Source of the DNA: Patescibacteria group bacterium UBA4664
GTDB taxonomy: Bacteria; Patescibacteriota; Saccharimonadia; CAILAD01; BJGX01
Length of the DNA: 8,945 nucleotides
Direction of reading: 5' to 3'
NCBI GenBank assembly: GCA_943353705.1
Contig: CALRAY010000017.1
Location: 1-8,945, forward strand
Program-made: the position numbers and the translations under genes
The notes under the pieces: generated by a model
What the model saw: only the letters and a program-made list of their open reading frames with translations
Database searches by the model: none
Told to the model about the DNA's origin: nothing
In this document: positions 1 to 5,965 of the stretch, one piece after another
Layout: the number at the start of each line of letters is the position of its first letter
How positions within the stretch are numbered: position 1 is the first letter of the stretch

Positions 1-225
1 CTAGCTTCGCTTCGATGCCACCCAAGTCATTACTGCAACAGCAGCCACCCAATTGGGTACGATAATAAATAGACTTGTTAAGCTGTAGCCGTAATAAACC
101 ATGGAATAATAATAGGCCAACACTAAATATAAAACATAAGGAAAATAACTAAATAATCCCTGCCAAGTATTTGGTATGTAGCTTCCTCTGACTTTTTTAA
201 ACCATTTTTTATTAGTTTTACTCAT
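1..225 (-). CDS. Small two-helix membrane protein, unknown function
   Basis: This is a complete 74-residue ORF running from ATG at 225 to TAG at the first bases of the window. I do not recognise the family. A basic N-terminus (about residues 1-14, rich in Lys and Arg) is followed by an aromatic hydrophobic segment at about 25-45, rich in Tyr, Leu and Val. A second hydrophobic segment lies at about 49-69, and the tail is short and basic (SKRS). This suggests two membrane helices in a hairpin with both ends in the cytoplasm. There is no Shine-Dalgarno before the ATG; a TACAAT hexamer lies six bases upstream, so the start may be leaderless. It lies 48 bases downstream of the SOUL gene on the same strand but seems to have its own promoter. 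That it is a gene at all rests on the hydrophobic pattern and the promoter fit. Confidence 0.6.
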   Translation of the reverse strand: MSKTNKKWFKKVRGSYIPNTWQGLFSYFPYVLYLVLAYYYSMVYYGYSLTSLFIIVPNWVAAVAVMTWVASKRS

Positions 226-237
226 GGGTCAATTGTA
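226..237 (-). promoter_or_regulatory. Candidate leaderless promoter of the 74-aa membrane protein gene
   Basis: On the minus strand TACAAT (237-232) is followed by six bases and then the ATG at 225. Transcription would therefore start at about the A of the ATG. No convincing -35 box is seen, and there is no Shine-Dalgarno in the gap. Confidence 0.4.
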
Positions 238-273
238 CAATATTCTTATGGCAAAAGCTAAATATATATTTTT

Positions 274-828
274 CTAATTAACTCTAAAGCTGACTTCATT
301 GCGCCTAATAAAGCCAGGCTTCCATGGCGAATCGTAGCGCGATAACACTGCCCCGCCTTTAATTGCGATGTTATTTTTATTAGCCCAATTTTTTAAATCT
401 TCAATTTTAGATTCTACTTTTTTATCGGCCGTATATCCCGAAAAACTTAAAACGATTGCTTTGTGCTTAGGAACTTCCTCCAAGCTAACATCCTTATTGT
501 TGGGGGTTGGTATATTAGTCATTGAATAATTAGATGGCATGGTAAATGATACCTTGTAATAATTGCCGGATTTTGAGGTATCTACCGGTGCAGTCATAGG
601 TATCTGCTCGGATTGTTCGGTACTAACGGGTGCGGTCATTTTGATCTTATTTCTTTTGGTATTATTGCCGAATATATAGTCTGCAAGTGGTCCAAATCCA
701 TGGCTCCCCGCGGATCCATAGTTATCTGCAGCTACTTTTACGTTAGCTATAACATAGCTTTGGTATTCTCTTAATTCAATATTATTTTCTTTTTTTATAA
801 CTTTATAATTTGGTATTTCGATTGCCAT
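274..828 (-). CDS. SOUL-family haem-binding-like protein
   Basis: This 184-residue protein matches the SOUL/HBP family in overall pattern. The N-terminal IPNYKVIKKENNIELREY resembles the family's opening strand. GFGPLADYIFGNN (44-56) and KIKMTAPV (61-68) follow, then a second MTAPV (78-82), VSFTMPSNY (93-101) and the C-terminal YDSPWKPGFIRRNEV (165-179). Family members bind haem or other porphyrins, or act as haem chaperones, in animals and plants; bacterial roles are poorly known. There is no signal peptide or membrane helix, so it is probably cytosolic. The length is usual for a single-domain SOUL protein. The start is the ATG at 828: it has no Shine-Dalgarno but has an extended -10 element six bases upstream. 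The gene is divergent from the 126-aa membrane protein gene and shares a compact promoter region with it. Family assignment is firm; haem binding and function are inferred. Confidence 0.88.
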   Translation of the reverse strand: MAIEIPNYKVIKKENNIELREYQSYVIANVKVAADNYGSAGSHGFGPLADYIFGNNTKRNKIKMTAPVSTEQSEQIPMTAPVDTSKSGNYYKVSFTMPSNYSMTNIPTPNNKDVSLEEVPKHKAIVLSFSGYTADKKVESKIEDLKNWANKNNIAIKGGAVLSRYDSPWKPGFIRRNEVSFRVN

Positions 829-843
829 GATTTAATCATATCA
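829..843 (-). promoter_or_regulatory. Extended -10 promoter of the SOUL gene, candidate leaderless
   Basis: Minus-strand TGATATGAT (843-835) is an extended -10 element (TG-n-TATGAT). It is followed by exactly six bases and the ATG at 828, so the start point would fall on or next to the initiator codon. No good -35 is visible at 16-18 bases upstream, as is usual for extended -10 promoters. Confidence 0.5.
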
Positions 844-851
844 AATTAATC

Positions 852-879
852 TGATATAATTCATATATTAACAAAGGAG
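852..879 (+). promoter_or_regulatory. Extended -10 promoter and Shine-Dalgarno of the 126-aa membrane protein gene
   Basis: TGATATAAT (852-860) is an extended -10 with a consensus hexamer at 855-860. Transcription should begin near 867. A strong Shine-Dalgarno, AAAGGAG (873-879), lies five bases before the ATG at 885. The element is a mirror image of the SOUL promoter, which sits back to back with it. Confidence 0.6.
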
Positions 880-884
880 TTTAT

Positions 885-1265
885 ATGGAGAAGCAAACCG
901 ATTCGCAGATGACAGTAATAAAAATAGTACGAGGAATTACATATGTAGTCTATGCTTTTACCATGATAGCCGTAATTAGTTTGTCTGTTGCTTTTTTCTT
1001 GCTGCTATTTGGGGCTAATTCAGAAACACCATTCGTGAAGTTCGTGTATCAAATAGCCTATGATTTTGGGCAACCATTCAGAGGAATATTTCCGACTCGA
1101 TCCATAGGCGAAACTGGATACTTCTCTGCCTCTGCGCTATTTGCGATTGTCATGTATCTTTTATTTGGCGCCGGAATAAGTGCTCTTATAGCTTACATTA
1201 ATCTCAAGATGGCCAAACACCAAGAAGAGCTTAATAAAATTGAGTTTAGGAATGTAAAAAAATAA
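885..1265 (+). CDS. Small integral membrane protein, possibly YggT-like
   Basis: This is a 126-residue protein with two clear hydrophobic segments, at about residues 14-43 and 80-108. Between them is an amphipathic stretch containing QPFRGIFPT (63-71). A basic/acidic cytoplasmic tail ends in KK. The PFRxIFP-type motif just before a hydrophobic helix recalls the YggT (YGGT) membrane family, which has a similar PxRRxxP loop. The first helix and the spacing do not let me be certain. No signal-peptidase site is evident; the first segment looks like a membrane anchor. It is the only plus-strand gene in the window. It has an extended -10 promoter, a strong Shine-Dalgarno (873-879) and a hairpin terminator 21 bases after its TAA, so it forms a single-gene transcription unit. 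Coding status is nearly certain; function is unknown. Confidence 0.8.
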   Translation: MEKQTDSQMTVIKIVRGITYVVYAFTMIAVISLSVAFFLLLFGANSETPFVKFVYQIAYDFGQPFRGIFPTRSIGETGYFSASALFAIVMYLLFGAGISALIAYINLKMAKHQEELNKIEFRNVKK

Positions 1266-1286
1266 CTGATATATTTTAAGACTTAG

Positions 1287-1317
1287 AAAGACCAGGATAT
1301 AATCCTGGTCTTTTTTT
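1287..1317 (+). terminator. Rho-independent terminator, probably working in both directions
   Basis: A perfect 12-bp inverted repeat (AAAGACCAGGAT at 1287-1298, ATCCTGGTCTTT at 1302-1313) has a 3-base loop and runs into T1311-T1317. It ends the plus-strand 126-aa gene. On the minus strand the stem is followed by only a short T-run, but it begins right after the stop of the convergent 109-aa gene, so it probably serves both. Confidence 0.9.
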
Positions 1318-1645
1318 ATTCGGATAAGATAATTCCTTCACCCGTGGCATGATAATATATTTTTACAAACCGCTCTTTGGCTATATTATTCGAACCAGGC
1401 AAAATGATATCACCTATAACTAACATCCAAGAGGGGCCATTTTGGTCTATCACTTTGGCAGAACTAATTACCCCACCAATAAGCTTAGCAATAGATTTAC
1501 CAGATTTTGGCAACACCTCAAAGTATACGGTCTTTGGGTATCCATCAGCCAAGCATAGGCTCACAGCAATTTGAAAAGGGGTTGGCCCACTAATCACCTT
1601 ACCAAAGCCTGTTAGAACGCTAATGTATTCACGACTCGAATTCAC
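1316..1645 (-). CDS. Conserved-looking hypothetical protein, 109 aa
   Basis: I do not recognise this family. It is a soluble protein without signal peptide or transmembrane segment. It alternates short hydrophobic stretches (YISVLTGFG, FQIAVSLCLA, TVYFEVLP, WMLVIGDIILPG, FVKIYYHATGEG) with Gly/Pro turns, suggesting a mainly beta fold. The start is GTG at 1645; the reading frame upstream has no other start codon before a TAA at 1681-1679. A G-rich GGGGGT seven bases or so before the GTG may act as a Shine-Dalgarno, and a better GGAGGA lies further up (1675-1670). It has its own promoter in the 75-base gap after trmD and ends at the hairpin terminator. This independent unit supports it over the 65-aa plus-strand ORF lying inside it. 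It sits where rplS often follows trmD but does not resemble L19. Confidence 0.65.
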   Translation of the reverse strand: MNSSREYISVLTGFGKVISGPTPFQIAVSLCLADGYPKTVYFEVLPKSGKSIAKLIGGVISSAKVIDQNGPSWMLVIGDIILPGSNNIAKERFVKIYYHATGEGIILSE

Positions 1646-1692
1646 TTTTTTACCCCCGCTGTAAAAGGTTCCTCCAGATTAGGATTAAGCTA

Positions 1693-1720
1693 ATAATACA
1701 ACTTAGTAGGTATAAGTCAA
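1693..1720 (-). promoter_or_regulatory. Promoter of the 109-aa gene
   Basis: Minus-strand TTGACT (1720-1715) and TATTAT (1698-1693) are separated by 16 bases, close to the sigma-70-type consensus. Transcription would begin near 1686, giving a leader of about 40 bases before the GTG at 1645. It starts immediately after the trmD stop codon. Confidence 0.6.
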
Positions 1721-2395
1721 CTAAAATTCTAACAGATCTGGGCGATTTTTCCTGGTCTTCATGACTGCTTCAGACTTTCGCCAAATGTGAATTTTTGAAT
1801 GATTGCCGCTAAGCAACACTTCCGGGACTTTAATTCCTCTATACTCTTCTGGGCGTGTATATTGTGGGTATTCAAGCAGACCCTGCGAAAACGATTCATC
1901 GTATTGACTTTGACTACCCCCCAAAACTCCTGGAATCAAGCGAACTATTGCATCAGCAATAGTCATGGCTGGCAATTCACCGCCCGTCAAAACATAATCG
2001 CCTACGGATATTTCGGCATCAACAAGCTCCATAATCCGCTCATCGAAACCTTCATAATGACCACACAGAATAATGATATTATCTAACTTACTTAATTTTT
2101 TAGCGGATGTTTGATTAAAAGCCACTCCCCTTGGTGTCGTCATAATAACTTTGGCATTAGCCATTTTAGATTTTAGCGCATCAACTGCTTCATAGACAGG
2201 CTCTGGTTTTAAGACCATACCAGCACCGCCGCCGTATGGCGTATCGTCAACCTGACTTCTTGGACCAAGGCCATATTTGCGTAAATCAACTACTTCAAAT
2301 TCTACAAAATCCTCTTTCTGGGCTTTCCACATCATGCTTGAGCCTAGGATTGGTTCGAACATATTAGGGAACAGTGTAACTATAGCAATCTTCAT
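1721..2395 (-). CDS. trmD: tRNA (guanine-37-N1)-methyltransferase TrmD
   Basis: TrmD transfers a methyl group from S-adenosylmethionine to N1 of G37, next to the anticodon, in tRNAs with G36-G37, preventing +1 frameshifting. The 224-residue protein shows the whole family pattern: FPNMFEPIL (9-17), DDTPYGGGAGM (50-60), the trefoil-knot cofactor motifs CGHYEGFDER (111-120) and SVGDYVLTGGELPAM (130-144), and IADAIVRLIPGVLG (146-159). Asp148 aligns with the catalytic Asp169 of E. coli. The C-terminal domain contains PEVLLSGNH (191-199) and IHIWRK (202-207). Length is normal to slightly short. It begins 31 bases after the KH gene with no Shine-Dalgarno; an AATAAT six bases upstream of the ATG is a weak leaderless-type -10. 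The family gene order usually has rimM immediately before trmD, and it is absent here. Confidence 0.97.
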   Translation of the reverse strand: MKIAIVTLFPNMFEPILGSSMMWKAQKEDFVEFEVVDLRKYGLGPRSQVDDTPYGGGAGMVLKPEPVYEAVDALKSKMANAKVIMTTPRGVAFNQTSAKKLSKLDNIIILCGHYEGFDERIMELVDAEISVGDYVLTGGELPAMTIADAIVRLIPGVLGGSQSQYDESFSQGLLEYPQYTRPEEYRGIKVPEVLLSGNHSKIHIWRKSEAVMKTRKNRPDLLEF

Positions 2396-2426
2396 ATAAT
2401 TATTATTGGATTATTTATTGTTAAGA

Positions 2427-2792
2427 CTAAATGTCTATGTCTAAATCTTCCAGCCCTTCACGTGCTTTAGAACTGACATTATCTATACTAGTATCTACCT
2501 CTGGTTGTTGGGTGTCAGAGGGAGCAACTGCAGGCCTATCTTCTCCTTCTGGCTCAATAATTTTAAGATTAAATCTAGCATCGTGCTTGGCACCCATCAC
2601 TCGAAGTAGAGTACGGATTGCCTTGGCAGTAGCCCCAGCTTTACCAATAATTTTGCCCATATCATCTGGGCTTACTGTTAGTTCGAGCAAAACACCCCTC
2701 TCATCAACAGTTCTGTTAATTACTATATCATCTGGGCTATCGACAATTGCACCTACTACGTATTCTAGAAATTCCTGATCTTTTTCAGCCAT
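2427..2792 (-). CDS. khpA: KH-domain RNA-binding protein, KhpA-like
   Basis: This is a small RNA-binding protein of the KhpA type, which is commonly encoded beside rpsP and in some bacteria pairs with KhpB/Jag to control cell elongation and RNA fate. Residues 1-80 form one KH domain (FLEYVVGAIVDSPDDI at 8-23, then beta strands). The GxxG signature is in GKIIGKAG (46-53), followed by helix ATAKAIRTLLRVMGA. The usual protein is about 75-80 residues; this one has 121. The extra tail (about 82-121) is Pro/Asp/Glu-rich and probably disordered. A good Shine-Dalgarno, AAGGAG (2805-2800), lies seven bases before the ATG. It sits between rpsP and trmD as in the classic operon, but a hairpin and a possible promoter in the upstream gap suggest its expression is partly uncoupled from S16. 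The partner khpB is not in the window. Confidence 0.92.
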   Translation of the reverse strand: MAEKDQEFLEYVVGAIVDSPDDIVINRTVDERGVLLELTVSPDDMGKIIGKAGATAKAIRTLLRVMGAKHDARFNLKIIEPEGEDRPAVAPSDTQQPEVDTSIDNVSSKAREGLEDLDIDI

Positions 2793-2810
2793 TTTGATTC
2801 TCCTTAATTT

Positions 2811-2847
2811 AAAATACAGCCTTATTGTAGCAAATAGGCTGTATTTT
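2811..2847 (-). terminator. Hairpin between rpsP and the KH gene, terminator or attenuator
   Basis: A perfect 12-bp inverted repeat (arms 2811-2822 and 2836-2847, AAAATACAGCCT paired with AGGCTGTATTTT) encloses a 13-base loop. Read on the minus strand it lies 16 bases after the rpsP stop. The A/T ends give it a T-run, though a short one (TTTT then AAATT), so termination is probably partial and would leave some transcription into khpA and trmD. The loop contains a possible -10 element. Confidence 0.6.
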
Positions 2848-2853
2848 TGTATA
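2824..2853 (-). promoter_or_regulatory. Possible promoter of the KH gene inside the hairpin loop
   Basis: The minus strand carries an extended -10, TGCTACAAT (2832-2824). A 4/6 match to a -35 box, TATACA (2853-2848), lies 18 bases upstream. Transcription would begin near 2817, leaving a leader of about 25 bases that includes the Shine-Dalgarno of the KH gene. Support is sequence match only. Confidence 0.35.
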
Positions 2854-2863
2854 TATTACGATG

Positions 2864-3370
2864 CTAAGCTTTGTCTTCTGCTTTGTCTTCTGCTTTGTCT
2901 TCTGCTTTGTCTTCTGTCTTTTCGGCAGCCTTGGCTACATCTTCGGTAGCTTCTTTTTGATCTACTGCAACTTTTTCTTCAGTTGCTGCAGTCTCTGGAT
3001 CATCTATTGACTGTTTTTTATCTTCAACCGATTCGCTTGGAGCAACAGAGGTTGGCTTTACTGCATCATTATCGGTGCTTTCTTCTGCTTCATTCTTGGA
3101 CTTCTTGAATCTATCATGTGTTTTAGCCCAGCCAGGTGTGGCAACTCCTTGATGCTGTAATATCCTCAAGACTCTGTCTGAAGGCTGAGCTCCGCTGGAA
3201 AGATATTTTTCAATCAATTCTGTATTTAGTTTTACTTCCTTAGTGTGTGGATTATAAGTCCCCAAGATATCCAAAAACTTACCGGTCGAAGCTCTACGCT
3301 TGTCGGCTGCTACTATGCGATACACTGCTTGCTTGACTCGTCCACCACGAGCTAATCGAATTACTACCAT
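2864..3370 (-). CDS. rpsP: Small ribosomal subunit protein S16 with long C-terminal tail
   Basis: S16 binds 16S rRNA early in assembly of the 30S subunit. Residues 1-85 carry the whole family pattern: MVVIRLARGGRVKQAVYRIV (1-20), DKRRASTGKFLDILGTYNP (23-41), then AQPSDRVLRILQHQGV (61-76) for the conserved SxGAxPSxxVxxLL region. Normal S16 is about 80-90 residues; this one has 168. The last 75 or so residues are a low-complexity Ala/Glu/Lys/Asp/Ser tail, probably disordered, ending in four EDKA repeats encoded by an exact 12-base tandem repeat. The ATG has a Shine-Dalgarno, AAAGGA, five bases upstream, and a full-consensus promoter lies in the 81-base gap after smc. The gene therefore starts its own operon with khpA and trmD. 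Family assignment is certain. Confidence 0.97.
   Translation of the reverse strand: MVVIRLARGGRVKQAVYRIVAADKRRASTGKFLDILGTYNPHTKEVKLNTELIEKYLSSGAQPSDRVLRILQHQGVATPGWAKTHDRFKKSKNEAEESTDNDAVKPTSVAPSESVEDKKQSIDDPETAATEEKVAVDQKEATEDVAKAAEKTEDKAEDKAEDKAEDKA
2869..2916 (-). repeat. Four exact 12-bp tandem repeats in the rpsP tail
   Basis: CTTTGTCTTCTG (plus strand) occurs four times without a mismatch at 2869-2880, 2881-2892, 2893-2904 and 2905-2916. It encodes the repeated EDKA residues (153-168) of S16. The unit is a multiple of three, so gain or loss of copies keeps the frame. Confidence 0.95.
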
Positions 3371-3414
3371 TTTTTCCTTTACTTTATAGATGTATTTTTA
3401 GAACAATACGATTG

Positions 3415-3444
3415 ATTATACCTGTAAACAACCTGTTATGTCAA
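3415..3444 (-). promoter_or_regulatory. Consensus promoter of the rpsP-khpA-trmD operon
   Basis: Both hexamers match the sigma-70-type consensus exactly on the minus strand: TTGACA (3444-3439) and TATAAT (3420-3415), 18 bases apart. Transcription would start near 3408, giving a leader of about 37 bases with the rpsP Shine-Dalgarno at 3380-3375. The -35 lies directly after the smc stop. It is the strongest promoter match in the window, fitting a ribosomal protein gene. Confidence 0.8.
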
Positions 3445-3451
3445 TATATAT

Positions 3452-5923
3452 TTACGTCTTAGCTTCGAGAGGGAAAGAGCCCAATTCTACGCGTATTATA
3501 CTAGATTCATTATTGCCGCTCGTCGTAACACCCAAGAGCTCATCAGCCACAGCCATAGTATCGTGATTATGAGTAACAACCAAAACCTGCGAGTGCTGTG
3601 TTATTTTAGAAATTATCTTTGCAAATCTTTTAGTATTTTCTTCGTCTAAGGCAGCATCAACCTCATCGAGCACAACAAACGGAGAAGGATTAGATATCAA
3701 TATACCAGATAGCAAGGCGACCGATGCAAGAGCTTTTTCTCCTCCAGACAAAGAAGCAATATTTTGAGCATTCTTGTTTGGAAGATTAACAATAATCTCA
3801 ACGCCGTAATCATCGCTGCTTCTCGATAACTTTAGCTCAGCATTGCCACCGCCAAAAAGCATCTTAAAATTGTTTGCGAAGTTCTGATTAATAGTCTCAA
3901 AGCTCTTATCAAATACGACCTTAATCTTCTGCTCTGTATCTTTGGCTACTTTCTCGAGATTGTGTATTGCCTTTGCCAAATCACTTGATTGGTCTCTAAG
4001 GTAGTTAATTCTTTTGTCTGAGTTCTTCAGCTCGCTAGCAATTTCAGGGTTTATTTCTTCCAATAAGTCCATCTCTGCCTCAAGCCTACTAATGTCGCTA
4101 GCAGTAATCACCTTCGAGCTACTAACTTTTGGCATTGCATAGGGAAACCATAAAGTTTTTGTCTGGCTAGTTTGTTCTGCACTTAATTCTAGCTCTGCTA
4201 ATGTTGCACATAAACTATTAATTTCGGCTGCAATAGCGACCCTTTTATTACTTAGTTTTTCATGATTGGAATAGTATATCTCAGCGTCAGCTATACTTCC
4301 TGTTTGTGCCGAGCTAACTAAATCAGCTCTTTTTTGAGTGATAAGATTATTTATTTTAATTTTTTTAAGCTCCATGTCTTTGGCTGTAATTTCACTATTT
4401 TTAATTTTAACGTGAGCACCTAGGTTAGTATTTTTATTATCCTGAAGTGCTATATTGGCACGTAATTCATTCATTCGCATGTCAATATTAGATGTGTCCA
4501 TTTCAATTGCCCTTAGCTTTATAACTTCATAGGTCTGCGACTCGCTAATATTTTCGCGCTCATCTAGCAGTCTCGTTATGGCGTTTTGTATCTTGCTAGC
4601 CTCGAGCATGAGCTCGGTAGAATTATCCACCATGGCGTGTTTAAGCATGCGCCTTAACTTATAAAAAACAATGTTAAGATCTTCTTCTGACTTATCTTTT
4701 CTTACCCCATCCTGGATGATGTCTATTAGGCCTAGGCTATGACTTAGGTATTCTGTCTTTTGGGTTTTGCCAAGCTTTCTCCTTATTGAATCGAGGCTAT
4801 TTGTTTGAATTTTTATTTTTTTATCTATGTTGGATAATTTTTTTTCATAACCAGCTACTATTTTTTCAATCTTTTTTTGGTCAGCCGTGTGGGCACCAAG
4901 AGTATTTTTTAAGCTTACGAGCTCAGAATGGTTAATCGCCACCAGCTGCGAAGATTCATTAATTAAGGCCCTATTCTTTTCTATATTAGAATATATTGTA
5001 GACAAGGCTGATTCGAGCTCTGTTTTTTCTGATTCTAGCTTAGTTAATTCGATATTTAAGATCTCTGCATCAGACCTAGATTCGTCTGAGTTTTTACTGG
5101 AATTTTCTTTTTCTAATTTATTAATCTGCTTGTCTAGTAAGGCTAGGTCTTTTTTAGCGCGCTCGAGTTTCGAGGAAGCTTCCTTTCTTAATCCACTGTT
5201 TAATTTTATTTCAGAAGCTATATAAATAGATCTATTGTCATCTAGTGATTTACTCAGTTTTTGCTTTCTATTTAGTAGTTCAGACTGTTTTTTTAAAGAT
5301 TCATTTAGGGGGCTAATTTCGCGTATAAGCTTGTCAATTTCGTCTAGGTTTTCAGAAGTTGATTTGATTCTTTTGAGAGTCTGGCCATACTTAATTTCAT
5401 ATTGCCTTATTCCGCTAGCTTCCTCGAACAGCTCCTTGCGTTCCTTACCGGTCGATAAAATAAGTCTATCGATCATGCCTTGGCCAATAACCGTATAGCT
5501 GCCAACGCCAAAGCCACTAGCGGCTAGAACTTCTAGAACGGATGCATGGCTAGCTTTCCTACCATTAAGCAAATAGTTACTCTCGCCACTTCTGTATAGT
5601 CTCCGAGTTATTTCTATCTCCTCTAGATTAATAGGAATCTTGCCTGATGAATTGTTTAGTCTAATTATTACTTCGGCCATACTGGCTTGAGATTTTCCGT
5701 TGCCTCCATGATAGATCAAATCTTCTGACCTACCGGTCCTAAGGGTTCGGCCTTTTTGTTCACCAAAAACCCACCGAATAGCATCGGCAATATTGCTCTT
5801 GCCTGAACCATTTGGTCCAACTATTGCAACTAGGCCTTGGCCAAAATTTATCTTTGTGCGCTTTGCGAAAGACTTAAAGCCTGCAAGCTCAATACTTTGT
5901 AATGTTGCCACCCTCGACTTCAT
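3452..5923 (-). CDS. smc: Compact SMC chromosome-condensation ATPase without a recognisable hinge
   Basis: SMC dimers with kleisin partners extrude DNA loops and resolve chromosomes. The N-terminal head has [14 protein letters not shown] (8-21), Walker [10 protein letters not shown] (36-44) and Q-loop Gln56. The C-terminal head has GGGNAELKL (691-699), the signature [10 protein letters not shown] (725-734), Walker [12 protein letters not shown] (750-760) and H-loop His785 in VVTHNHDTM. Both ATPase halves look active. Coiled coils fill about 175-385 and 465-665. The protein is 823 residues against about 1150-1200 for ordinary bacterial SMC. The globular hinge with its Gly-rich motifs is missing; a short, probably helical segment (about 388-460) sits in its place. 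The ATG at 5923 has no Shine-Dalgarno but TACAAT lies six bases upstream. It adds about seven residues before the usual family start. murL ends 42 bases upstream. The scpA and scpB partners are not in the window. Confidence 0.95.
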   Translation of the reverse strand: MKSRVATLQSIELAGFKSFAKRTKINFGQGLVAIVGPNGSGKSNIADAIRWVFGEQKGRTLRTGRSEDLIYHGGNGKSQASMAEVIIRLNNSSGKIPINLEEIEITRRLYRSGESNYLLNGRKASHASVLEVLAASGFGVGSYTVIGQGMIDRLILSTGKERKELFEEASGIRQYEIKYGQTLKRIKSTSENLDEIDKLIREISPLNESLKKQSELLNRKQKLSKSLDDNRSIYIASEIKLNSGLRKEASSKLERAKKDLALLDKQINKLEKENSSKNSDESRSDAEILNIELTKLESEKTELESALSTIYSNIEKNRALINESSQLVAINHSELVSLKNTLGAHTADQKKIEKIVAGYEKKLSNIDKKIKIQTNSLDSIRRKLGKTQKTEYLSHSLGLIDIIQDGVRKDKSEEDLNIVFYKLRRMLKHAMVDNSTELMLEASKIQNAITRLLDERENISESQTYEVIKLRAIEMDTSNIDMRMNELRANIALQDNKNTNLGAHVKIKNSEITAKDMELKKIKINNLITQKRADLVSSAQTGSIADAEIYYSNHEKLSNKRVAIAAEINSLCATLAELELSAEQTSQTKTLWFPYAMPKVSSSKVITASDISRLEAEMDLLEEINPEIASELKNSDKRINYLRDQSSDLAKAIHNLEKVAKDTEQKIKVVFDKSFETINQNFANNFKMLFGGGNAELKLSRSSDDYGVEIIVNLPNKNAQNIASLSGGEKALASVALLSGILISNPSPFVVLDEVDAALDEENTKRFAKIISKITQHSQVLVVTHNHDTMAVADELLGVTTSGNNESSIIRVELGSFPLEAKT

Positions 5924-5959
5924 TACTATATTGTAGCTGGGTTAAGAGGTTATAAGCAA
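5924..5959 (-). promoter_or_regulatory. Candidate leaderless promoter of smc
   Basis: Minus-strand TACAAT (5935-5930) lies six bases before the ATG at 5923, with a partial -35, TTGCTT (5959-5954), 18 bases further up. The predicted start point coincides with the ATG. The element fills the 42-base gap after murL, so smc can be expressed separately. Confidence 0.5.
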
Positions 5960-5965
5960 GAAGGC

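Noticed and set aside
1377..1574. Plus-strand 65-aa ORF inside the 109-aa gene
   Set aside because: It has no Shine-Dalgarno or promoter, and it lies beyond the terminator of the plus-strand gene. The opposite frame has a promoter, a longer frame and a terminator at its end.
1799..2086. Plus-strand 95-aa ORF antisense to trmD
   Set aside because: It lies entirely within the strongly conserved trmD frame, and its translation has no recognisable pattern.
2352..2360. GGTTCGAAC, resembling a tRNA T-loop
   Set aside because: It lies in the conserved N-terminal MFEP codons of trmD, and no acceptor, D or anticodon stems are seen around it.
2431..2778. Plus-strand 115-aa Ser-rich ORF antisense to the KH gene
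   Set aside because: It covers almost the whole KH gene, which has a clear GxxG motif and Shine-Dalgarno. The Ser-rich product is the expected mirror of acidic and Ser codons.
4887..5498. Two plus-strand Ser/Phe-rich ORFs antisense to the smc coiled coil (4887-5225 and 5235-5498)
   Set aside because: Antisense reading of Glu/Lys/Leu coiled-coil codons gives open, Ser/Phe/Leu-rich frames; there are no initiation signals.
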